Positions 24,813 to 34,120 of a stretch of DNA of 64,000 bases are shown here, piece by piece (positions within the stretch are counted from its first letter, which is position 1; the number at the start of each line of letters is the position of its first letter). This DNA is from Neopestalotiopsis rosae (lineage: Eukaryota > Ascomycota > Sordariomycetes > Amphisphaeriales > Sporocadaceae), in contig JALGAS010000007.1 in assembly GCA_023078685.1 (NCBI GenBank), positions 1,054,001 to 1,118,000 of the forward strand. Reading direction: 5' to 3'. The translations under genes and the position numbers were made by a program. The notes below the pieces were generated by a model that ran no database searches, was not told the DNA's origin, and saw only the letters and a program-made list of their open reading frames with translations.

Positions 24813-26368
24813 CTTGTATAGGTCCGACAGGTTGGACGTTGATAAGCCAGAAGGGAAGGTGGCAAGTAGATGCGGGTTCATCGAGTTTTATATTAATGAG
24901 CAGCGACAAAGCCTATATAGCTAGACGGGAGCTAATTTGGTCCTATCGACAATACGTGACTATGATAATACAAAATTCAATATATGATATAACTCTTATC
25001 AATTGTGTGTGCTTTGATCTCCTTATCGTCAATGAATTTCGCATTGCGATACTTGCTGTGTAGGTTGTGAACATCATCAAGTACACATGTACTGTTGGAC
25101 AGTCCCAAAGGACCACTTGCCCTGCTACAGAGTACAATCTGCAATTCTGAATCTGCGAATGTCCGTTTGCAAAGACGCATGCGTCGCATGTCCCTCCATT
25201 CATTGGTCAATTCAACTCGCCATGTGATTGAAATCGTTCTTCCATCGTGACACACAAAACCTGGCATGGCTGGTTAGCCAAGCGGTGGAAACCGACTGAT
25301 GCGGTAAACGACCCCAGGCGCATTATTCCCACCAGTGAGTGACCTGTGAAGCTCCTGGGTCAAGAAAAAGAGCCCCCAATACCGTCCCAATGCCGGTACA
25401 CCATCATCCATGGCGCGAGGGTGCATAGGCATGGGCAGGGTGGGGAACCTTTCGGCTTGAAGAAGCAGCTGGATCTTTGGTTTAAAGATGGTGCCGATAG
25501 GACAAGCTTAAAAAGAAGCACGAATGCAACCCACGTTTTTCCCGCAATTCTCTCGCTTGTGCTGACCCCCTGCTGATCTATACCTTTAGACTTTTAGTGA
25601 CGGGTGGTATTAAGCGAGAACAAAAAAACAGATTCAGTCGTGAACATTCTTCTTCGGCGGAAAAGACGAGTATTCGATTTGAAATTCGCGACTCCGCCTC
25701 AATCTCCTTCTTCCCTTCAACAACGTGGCCCAAGTACCGTAACTCGATTGGGTTGCCTTTTCCTTTGGGCTCTCGAAAATCAGCTCGCTAACAAGTACCA
25801 CCATTTCGGACGATGCCAACTGCTCTGGGATCTGCCAAGCCCACCATCTATCCTCCTTTGGGTGGCCTTCTTCATGTGCCCCTGGCGCAATAATGTGGAG
25901 AAGACCCCTGCTTCCCAAGGTGCCAACTTCCCGAATGCCCCATTCCAACACTACACTACACCCAAGAGCAGGATGAGCATCTGGATTCTGCAAATGAGGG
26001 ATCTGCATTTGACCATGCCCTCCTTCAAATCTTGAGAGAACATGAAAAAGGGAGGGGTGACGGCTGCCACCGCATAGCTCCCAATGCGACGCTGGGCCAA
26101 GCTAGCTGGCTCGGCTGGCTATGTATAGCAGGTCTTGGTAAAGGAACGGATAGGCGTTCCTGGCCTGTGATGTTGGAGAGAACTCGCCCCAATAGACGAG
26201 CTTTCCTCCGGGGAGCTCGGCGTACAGTCCTCATGGTGGTAGCGGTGGTTGGAAAATAAATAGTACCTATACTGCCCCAGTTTCCTATACAAGCAGCCCT
26301 CTGCCCACCACCTTGACAATCCCTTCGAAACGGTGACACACACGTCAAAAGCCCAAAAGTTGATCAAG
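24813..26368. other. Intergenic, promoter side of the NLP gene
   Basis: No supported gene. A tRNA-like A-box (GGTTAGCCAAGCGG) occurs near 25270 but no matching T-arm follows. The region 26110-26265 has TATA-like words (CTATGTATAG, AAATAAATAG) that may belong to the NLP promoter. Confidence 0.45.
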
Positions 26369-27229
26369 ATGCGTGTCAGTCAGGTAGCCGCCCTCCTCAC
26401 CAGCTTCGCGGGATCCGCGTTCGCCGCTCCCATCGAGCCCCGCGCCGTCATCGCCCACGACGCCGTCGTCGGCTTTGCCCAGGCCGTGCCGAGCGGCAGC
26501 CTGGGCACCGCGCTGCTCAAGTACAAGCCGTGGCTCCAGGTCGTCAACGGCTGCGTGCCGTTCCCCGCCGTTGACTCGGCCGGCAACACTGGGTATGTCT
26601 CATGCTGATCATTATTCCAAAAGGGGATCAAGTTGGTTGAACCTAGCTAATCCAATATGATTTCCTCAAATAGCGGAGGTCTGTCTCCCTCTGGTGGCTC
26701 CAGTGACGGATGTAGCTCCAGCCCGGGTCAAGTCTACGCTCGCGGCACACAATACGGAGACTACTACGCGCTCATGTACTCCTGGTAAGCATTCACTATT
26801 ATACATGTAGCCCTCTTCTCAACAACAAACACTAACATCTTTTCTCCCACAAAAAGGTACATGCCCAAGGACTCTCCTTCGAGCGGTCTCGGTCACCGCC
26901 ACGACTGGGAGGGCATCGTGGTCTGGATCGACAACCTGACGTCGCAGACCATCAAGGGTCTCGCGACGTCGGCCCACGGCGACTTTGACGTCATCACGTC
27001 CGACTTCCCGCTCGACGGCAGCCGGCCCAAGATCCAGTACTTCAGCGTCTGGCCCGTCAACCACCAGCTCGGCACCACCGACACAAAGGGCGGCGAGCAG
27101 CCCCTCATCGCCTGGGACAGCCTGACCGACGCCGCCCGCACCGCGCTCGAGAACACCGACTTTGGCGACGCCACCGTGCCGTTCAAGGATGCTACCTTTA
27201 CCAACAACCTGGCCAAGGCTGCCATCTAA
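26369..27229 (+). CDS. Secreted NEP1-like protein (NLP/NPP1 family)
   Basis: Exons 26369-26592, 26674-26784 and 26857-27229; 708 nt, 235 aa, normal for the family. A signal peptide spans about residues 1-19 with predicted cleavage after SAFA. The family heptapeptide GHRHDWE is intact, preceded by the ALMYSWYMPKD strand, and the early cysteine pair expected of type-1 NLPs (NGC...DGCSS) is present. Members act outside the cell on plant plasma membranes through sphingolipid binding; some are non-toxic and conserved in non-pathogens, so sequence alone does not show activity. The gene appears complete, with no frameshift or stop. Start ATG chosen because it begins the signal peptide; the open frame extends a few codons further upstream without another ATG. 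Confidence 0.92.
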
Positions 27230-27739
27230 GTGGGATTTAGCATGAGAGAATGGACACCTAATTATACTAGGCTAAATAAGACAAACTCATTTACACCATA
27301 AGCTTTCCGATTTTTATCGTGAAGGAAACATCGATTCTTAGTGTACAATGCATGACTTCATGCTTCCGAAAATCTTGCCCTCTCGAGACGATCAAATACT
27401 TGCTTGCGAACTTAGATTTCGTGAATTTATGGGCAGTGGGTAGATATGACTGCTTATCTGCATTGCCTCCACTTCAACGCTCGTTAAAGTCGATATAATT
27501 GACTACAGATTAGTATTGTGGATAGTTATCACGACCGGAGATTTCGTCACACTAAGGCAACACGGTAGATGAGATATCAAACGAGGACTCACTTTTTCTC
27601 TTTTCAGACCCTCGACGAGGTAATCTAGCAACACAAGTATATCTACCAGATGAGGCCTATGCTTTTCACATCTATCAAGATGAGAAGCCCTCCAACATGT
27701 GATGCCTTTGTATATCGGGAGAAACAAGTACATTAGCTC
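27230..27739. other. Intergenic between convergent genes
   Basis: 3' flank shared by the NLP gene (plus) and the inverted-repeat ORF (minus). AT-rich; no gene seen. Confidence 0.5.
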
Positions 27740-28618
27740 TCACCACAACGGAGTTTCGACAGGCTGCGTATCTGAGTAGCCCTGTATTGTCTCAACAAAG
27801 GTAGTAGAGATGGAAGTCCATTCGCAGAGCCATTGAGACTTATTGCCAGGCTTCTCCCAGATATGAGTATCGCTTTCCCGAACAAAATTCAGAACAATCT
27901 TGTTCTCGTACCCCTTGCTTCTCATGTACCTCCAAGTCTCCAGGTAGGATTTGGCCATCACGTTTTCGGCTTTATCCTGTCCAGTGTTATCGGGCATCTT
28001 AACAACCACAGTCAAGGCGAGTACCGGGTTCCGATCTGCGCTCATCTTCCTGCGACCACTGAGCCGAACTCTAGTTTGCAAGTTCAATCCGGGAATTCTG
28101 AAGACATGATGGAGGGATTCATTATTAAGAGCATCTGTGACCAACTCTCTATACTTAGTCTCGATCTTCTCGGCTTTCTTCTCGATTTTCTCGGCTTTCT
28201 TCTCGATCCTATCGTCTCTCATCCCGATCCCATCGGCCCCGGCAGAAAACGACGATAAAGCCGACAAGATGGAGAGCAAGATCGAGAACAAGACTGACAA
28301 GATCGAGGACGAGACCGAGAGCAAGACTGACAAGATCGAAAACAAGATCGAGAGCAAAGCCGACAAGATTGAGAAGACCTCGTTTTCTGCCAGAGGGATC
28401 ATGTCGTCTGTAGGCTCATATGGTCTAATAGGACGCGAAGCGAGTGAGGCTACTTTGCCAGGTCCCTTGTGCCACTCTGGCATGGGGAAGAGCCATCTTT
28501 TCCAAAACCACCGTGCATCTTCCCAATGGTCCATGGTGTAGAGGGGTTGTCGAGGTTTTGATCTGATAACAGGCTTGTCAAAGATGATCAGTATGCTTCT
28601 GTCATCGACCTCGACCAA
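27740..28618 (-). CDS. Hypothetical protein with Ile/Leu/Ser hydrophobic repeat and Glu/Lys coiled-coil repeat
   Basis: Single open frame of 292 aa, family not recognised. Order: N-terminal region with MDHWEDARWFWKRWLFPMPEWH (aromatic-rich), a 44-residue hydrophobic array at about residues 82-125 with an 11-residue period of FSILSALLSIL type, a short GADGIGMRDD linker, a Lys/Glu heptad array (IEKKAEK repeated, residues about 136-155), then a globular-looking C-terminal half containing RVRLSGRRKMS and LTVVVKMPDN. The DNA of the two arrays is mutually inverted (see finding). The hydrophobic array could form a membrane hairpin, or the frame could be a by-product of an inversion inside a coiled-coil gene. 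No intron is needed. Expression is unknown, so treat as provisional. Confidence 0.55.
   Translation of the reverse strand: MVEVDDRSILIIFDKPVIRSKPRQPLYTMDHWEDARWFWKRWLFPMPEWHKGPGKVASLASRPIRPYEPTDDMIPLAENEVFSILSALLSILFSILSVLLSVSSSILSVLFSILLSILSALSSFSAGADGIGMRDDRIEKKAEKIEKKAEKIETKYRELVTDALNNESLHHVFRIPGLNLQTRVRLSGRRKMSADRNPVLALTVVVKMPDNTGQDKAENVMAKSYLETWRYMRSKGYENKIVLNFVRESDTHIWEKPGNKSQWLCEWTSISTTFVETIQGYSDTQPVETPLW
28158..28376. repeat. Imperfect inverted repeat made of coiled-coil coding arrays
   Basis: Left arm 28158-28215 consists of CTCGATCTTCTCGGCTTTCT-like units. The right arm, 28250-28376, consists of units like GACAAGATCGAGAACAAGAC. The reverse complement of the left arm begins GACGATAGGATCGAGAAGAA and the right arm begins GACGATAAAGCCGACAAG, so both derive from the same Lys/Glu/Ile repeat in opposite orientation, separated by about 34 bases. 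RNA from either strand could fold into a long imperfect hairpin. Confidence 0.8.
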
Positions 28619-29346
28619 AACTTAAGGGGTCAGACTGTGATTAGCATCCGCAATTATAACGAGCGAAGAATAGGTAGTGTTTATATACAGTAGGAAGTTG
28701 TTGGCAACTCATTATAGTCACTACTCATAGTGCCGGAGCACTTTCCCACCAATTGTTACCAAGTAATTAATTCACCATTCGTTGTCCTGAACTAGAACGG
28801 CATTGTTAGCCAATTCGAAAGACTTTTGTTGGGCTATTTTCGATCAAATGGTGCGGTTGTTTGTGATGAGACCCAATTCGCACGCATGTTTGTTTCTTCT
28901 TGTCACAACCAACACAGAAGAAATCGACAATGAAATCCAGTCCAAGCATATTCTATTTATAGCTATCGTAGTATAAGCGAGATAATGTCATTCTTTTATT
29001 CTTTGTTGAATCAGCTCACGGATCGCTCAGTGATACCGGGTCGGGGCTTGACAATCAGATATCATTGAGAGTACTATTGGAGCAAAGCATCAAAGTGCAG
29101 GATACGCGACGCACTACTAGGCATCATCGAAGAAAGAAGCGCCCCTTCTCTTGATCAAAGACTTGGGCTACCCTTTGTCCGTGGTACCAGGCAGAACAAT
29201 GAGAGACTACGTGCCTGGCATTTTCACCGCGGCACTCCTTCTACTTCTACGACGATGACTGGGGAACACATTGCACTGAAACAAACTGCTCGAAACAACA
29301 TTGCATGTATTGACTGCAGCAACCGCCCCAAAGGGTTACTAGATAT
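28619..29346. other. Intergenic, no gene seen
   Basis: Upstream of the inverted-repeat ORF and downstream of the isocitrate-lyase-like gene (both minus strand). No motif-bearing ORF; contains the putative promoter of the inverted-repeat ORF. Confidence 0.5.
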
Positions 29347-31277
29347 CTATGCTTTCTCGACGATATCCAGCCCTCCAACAACATCAAAGAAGGCATCGGC
29401 CAGATAGTCTCCCCTGGCCTGAGGCTTACCATACTTGTCCGTGGCCATCTTCTCCCGGGCCGGAGCCGCCACATCACGCATATACCAAGCAATACCGCCC
29501 TTCTTGAAGCTCTCTGCAAACTCCTTGGCGTGAAGGCTGAGTCCCTGCGTGGCCCAGATGGGCTGAACCTGCCATACGCAACCCATCTTGGCAATGTCGG
29601 CGGGGAACGACTCCATCTCTGCTTGTGTGTACCCATTTTTGGTGTAGTCGTAGGCGCCAGTGTAGCCGAAAGCGAACAGGCGACCTGGAAAGACTTTTCG
29701 CACGCTCGCGTGGAAATCGTGCATGTCCTTTTTATCTGTAATATTTTGTCAGTCCTGCTTGTCTCCTTGAATATGAAATTGAAGGTAGCAAAATCCTTAC
29801 TCGGCTTGTCTATTATTGCGCACATGGTTAGTAATTCTGTACATATACGAAAGCAAGGTGTCTTCTTTTCGACTTACCCTGTCGACTCCACGTCACATCA
29901 CCCAGCGGCGCGGCCAGAATACAGCGGTCAATGACGGCCTGGGTGCACCACTTCCACATGTACTGACCCGTAGGAAGGCGCGGCAACTCCCAGTCAAATG
30001 GGACTTCTTGTCCAACGGCACGCTTCGCAATGGCCCTTCGCTCCTGGAGAGCCACGATCTTGCCAGCGACTTCCGATATGTACGTGGTGTACTGCTCGTC
30101 ACTGGCAATCGTCTTGACAGCGTCATCAAATGTCATCAAGCCGGCTGCTGCTTTCCACTCTGCCTTGACGGTCAAGTAGTCCTTTCCTACAGACTTGCCT
30201 TGGTCAAGTGCTTCGATGAAGGAAGGCACCTGCTTGGTTGCTCCCAACACGTATGGATGATCCCGAGGGTCTATTACGCTTTGGAGACATGTCAATAGTC
30301 TGGTATATGAATGCAATATCGGTAGAGAACATACCTCGTGATGAACTCGGCGTTGTCACTGTCGCATCGACATAATAGCATTGTGTCCGCTCTGTTGAGA
30401 GCATCATTAGTGATCGCTCATCGAGGCACTCCAACAACAGCAAATTACTCACCCCATGATGTCAAACGTCATTCTGACCGTAGTAAGTCTGTCCAAATAC
30501 TCTCTCGTCGGGACAATAGTCCTTCCCTCGCCATTAGTGAACTTCTTGAGACCGAGGGCCAAGTCATCAATGTGGATCATGGCCACGCCCGCTTCAACAA
30601 AGCTTCGAGTCAACTTCATGCAGCCAGTGAGGGTGCCGAATCCCATGTCAGCGTCGGCAACAATGGGGAGCATGTAGTCTAGGTTCTCGAGGGCCTTTCT
30701 GTCCTCTTCATTGTACCGCATCCGCAGCTGCGTCTGGCGCTGGTCGTGAAAGAGCTGCGTGTTGAGGATGCGCTTGACTACCGACGGCACCAGATCGGCA
30801 GGGTAGTCGGCGTGGTCTGCACCTGGCCAGGCGGCTTGGGAGAGTCCGCAAAGTGCTCCCGACACATAGACGGTTTGTACTACCGCTGTGATCAGCTACA
30901 GTAACCGGCCGAAATAGGACAGAAGCTTCTCACCACCAGCCTTGGGCATCTCCTTGGCAATGAGGGGATCCGTAGTGCCAAAGGTGAGCTCATATGTGCC
31001 CTTTTCATTGTGCTCATTTAGCAAACGCCAAAGTTTGCGTCCCTGCATACTTGATGGATACTCGATCTTGAAGCCAATGTTGCGAAGGGCGGCAATTGAT
31101 TCCGCAGTGTACGGCCTGTTACGGTGAGCTTCTGTAGGATTATCAATGCAAATGTCTGATTTGGAAATACCTTTGAATATGCTTCTGGCGATCTGTCTGC
31201 CACCATTTCTTGATGCTTTCTACCTCTGAGGCGAATGCATCCTTTTCCGACTGAATGTCTGCATATTTCTGTGCCAT
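29347..31277 (-). CDS. Isocitrate lyase superfamily protein lacking canonical catalytic motifs
   Basis: Exons in order: 31171-31277, 30934-31115, 30453-30885, 30335-30391, 29878-30278, 29801-29809 (9-nt microexon), 29347-29735; 1578 nt, 525 aa. Whole-length similarity to fungal isocitrate/2-methylisocitrate lyases is clear: WWQTDRQKHIQRPYTAESI, TVYVSGALCGLSQAAWPG, GQYMWKWCTQAVIDRCILAAPLGDVTWSR. The catalytic parts differ. Where isocitrate lyases have KKCGH-(x3)-K-(x2)-VPT, this protein reads KKFTNGEGRTIVPT, so the catalytic cysteine is gone. ADTGHGG is ADMGFGT, and NLSPSFNW is replaced by GYTGAYDY. The frame is intact with no stops, so this is not a decayed copy. Either it has a new activity in the PEP-mutase/isocitrate-lyase fold or a non-catalytic role. 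Head-to-head with an aminotransferase gene. Confidence 0.9.
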
Positions 31278-32059
31278 GATGTCTATTCAAGAGGATCTCT
31301 TACGGTGAGTAATGTGTAGCAATAATTCTTGGATTCAGCAGTATATGATTTCAAAAGAAGTAGTCACACGATATCGTAATTTCTCGTCTCCAACGACGAA
31401 CATCAAATCAGCAGCATGAAGCCAGCATACAATACATGTCACAAACACATTCGGCCGAGTTCCGACTCCGAGAAAATCGCATATTCTGTTCTCCTCAACC
31501 ATTGGAGTATACCCGTCAGACCACTCAGTCATGTTTCTACGCTGTCGGACTTTTAAGTGCGACAGCCTTCGGCAGCTTGTCCGAGGATCCGATGATAGGC
31601 ATGTTCAATGCGGTGATAGTGGGGCGCGGCTTCGGCATACCATTTCCATGGCTTATTCCCATGCTAACAAATTTGTACCCTATTTATCTATTGCTTGTAT
31701 ATTGCTTATATACTGCTTGAGTACCTGTAATTATGATATTACCAACTGTGAAAATCTATAATCATGAGTATCGATGTTGTCAAACGGTATGTATTTGTGA
31801 ATGAGAATAAAATCAATCACCATAGCTCCATATCCGCTTGGTGGGGCCCGGGACTTATACTCCGGTTTCTCGGCGCCGGTGGAACTCCGACCGTAGATCA
31901 GAACAACCTGAGCTCCGACTCAGTGCACTTGTTGTGTGGATAACCCATTTCACTTATATGTTCAATATTGCAGTTCCGATGAGAGTTCCTGTCATGAGAG
32001 TGAGCCTCTAATCTTTACGAAATATTCCTCCCATTCGCACTCGAGGTCAAAGGTCGAAA
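31278..32059. promoter_or_regulatory. Shared divergent promoter of lyase-like and aminotransferase genes
   Basis: 782 bases between start codons of oppositely oriented genes. A GC-rich patch at 31863-31893 holds CGG and CCG triplets, among them CGG-N7-CCG at 31877-31889 and the palindrome CGGCGCCG at 31871-31878, arrangements bound by Zn2Cys6 regulators. No regulator of that type is encoded in the window. Confidence 0.45.
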
Positions 32060-33549
32060 ATGGCGTCTGCCTTGGCTCCAGGAGGAGCCGCAAGGCCATT
32101 GATTAATCTACAACTCGGATGGCCAAGTCCCAGATTATTTGCAAGAGAGGGTCTCCTCAAAGGCGCCCAGGAGATTCTCACTTCTGATGAAGAAAGTGCA
32201 AAGGCACTCATCTACGGACCGCACGTGGGACACCCACCGCTGCGGGAGAGCATTGCCGAGTGGCTCTCGTCTGTGTACGGATCCGCCTCGGTGCCACCAA
32301 CCACCAAGGACCGCATCTGCATCACCAACGGCGCGTCGGGCAACCTGGCCAACGTGCTGCTCAAGTTCTCGGACCCGTCGTACACGCGGGCCGTCTTCAT
32401 GGTCGAGCCGACGTACTTTTTGGCCTGTCCCATCTTCGAGGACAATGGGTTCCAGGGTAAGCTGCGCGGCGTGCCCGAGGACGACGTCGAGGGTTTGGAT
32501 ATTACGTTTCTGCGCCGGGAGCTCGAGAAGGCCGAAGCAAATGCCAATAACGTGACGGCGCCGACGCTCAAGACGGGCGCGGCGTATACAAAGATCTTCA
32601 AGTACTTCATCTACCTGGTGCCGACCTTTTCCAACCCCAGCGGCAAGACGCTGTCCCTGTCGATGCGGCAGGAGCTGGTCTCCCTCGCCCGCCGGTACGA
32701 CGCCCTGATCGTGTCAGACGACGTGTACGACTTTTTACGCTGGCCCGAGGACGCCTCGGCCCCCGACGACGCCGTGTCCGACGTGCCGCCGCGGCTGGTC
32801 GACGTTGACCGGACCATGCCCGGCTACTCGAAATGGGGCAACACCCTGAGCAATGGATCCTTTTCCAAGGTTATTGGGCCCGGTGTGAGGGTGGGATGGG
32901 CCGACTGTTCTCCTGCCATGGTGGTCCAGTTGGGCGAAGTGTAAGTGTTACTTGGACATTTCGTTTCATACTCCTCTGAGACTTATGTTTTGCTGACTGG
33001 TATGAAAATAATAGCGGCTCTTCTAGTTCTGGAGGCCAGCCAGCTCATCTCACTTCCACTTTTGTAGACAAGATGCTGCGCAGTGGATATCTGCAAAACT
33101 TTATCAACGATACCCTTATACCCACGTATCGAAAGCGCTACTACGTGCTGATGAAAGCCATTGACGATTTGCTCGTGCCGCTGGGCATGAAGGTCGAAGT
33201 GAATAAGCCTGCCGGCTCGACCGCCGAGACAGCAGGTGGCTTCTTTACATATATCAGTCTGCCAGAAGACCTTCCCGCTGCCAAGGTGGTTGCGGCCACG
33301 GCCTTCAAAGACTACCAGCTGCGTGTTGCTTTCGGGCACATGTTTGCCGTCACGGGCGATGAGGGAAGCATCTCGAGAGCAGAAATGAGCGGCGGTTTTG
33401 CCAAATGCATTAGACTTTGTTGGGCTTGGCACGAGGAAGACGAGATTCGGGATGGTGTGCAGAGGCTTGCAGATGCCGTCAAAGATATAAGGCAAAGGGT
33501 CCAAAAAGGAGAAGATGTCGGAAGCAACCTTGCTATTGGTATTCGGTAG
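32060..33549 (+). CDS. PLP-dependent aminotransferase, class I/II (2-aminoadipate-aminotransferase-like, YER152C type)
   Basis: Exons 32060-32940 and 33015-33549; 1416 nt, 471 aa. Fold type I features in order: cofactor-phosphate region ITNGASGNLANVLL (about 88-101), YLVPTFSNPSGKTLS (about 185-199, substrate-binding NPSG), LIVSDDVYDF (Asp and Tyr of the PLP pocket, about 216-225), and the Schiff-base lysine in NGSFSKVIGPGVRVGW at residue 270. The C-terminal small domain follows with AGGFFTYISLPEDL and RLCWAWHEEDEI. Relatives transfer amino groups from 2-aminoadipate, aromatic or branched amino acids; the exact substrate cannot be read here. It has no evident targeting signal. It diverges from the lyase-like gene and is followed by a permease on the same strand, which suggests one pathway. 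Confidence 0.92.
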
Positions 33550-34120
33550 AAAAGTATCAGATGTCTTTTATATTAGAACTAATTGTGACAGTTCTACGTA
33601 AAATCCTCATGGTCTAATAGTCGTACGAATCAATTTCTGCGTATAACAAATGTCCCAGAACAGGTGGTCATCTCCAAAATATTGATGCAGCGTGATGTAC
33701 ACGAGTGACTAATATGACTGCTGAAACTTTCAGCACAGGGCGTACATATCGGACACTAGGCCATGACCTGACCGACAGATCTCCATATTCTTAGCAGTAC
33801 ACTCTCCTTGGCAAATGGGGGTGATATTGAGCCATCATTCTGATGGTACCTGCACGTCTGTGGTTCGAGCACCCCCGGAGACAGCCGAATTATAGATAAG
33901 CCCCCGGACACTGTGACCATGGCGGCGAGTGTACCCCGATGGGGAGTACCGTCCAATTGGAACCAGGCAGACCTGACTCCTAAGTATTATTCCAGCAATA
34001 TTCAGGGATTCTTTGCTTATAAGCCTCGTTTATGGCCGGCTTCTCGAACTAGTTACTGATCAATCTGCCTTGGTAATTTTGGACACCGGCAGACCTGCTG
34101 CCAACACTTGTATGTCCAAA
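33550..34120. other. Intergenic, promoter of the Dal5-type permease
   Basis: 570 bases between tandem genes. No ORF with motifs. An in-frame ATG at 34112 lies 9 bases before the start I chose. Confidence 0.45.

Noticed and set aside
25262..25330. Second tRNA-like A-box (GGTTAGCCAAGCGG)
   Set aside because: No matching B-box or acceptor stem within tRNA distance.
30453..30885. Possibility that the missing KKCGH in the lyase-like protein is a frameshift or splice artefact
   Set aside because: The motif region lies inside one uninterrupted exon and aligns residue for residue (KKFTNGEGRTIVPT against the canonical spacing), so the change is substitution.
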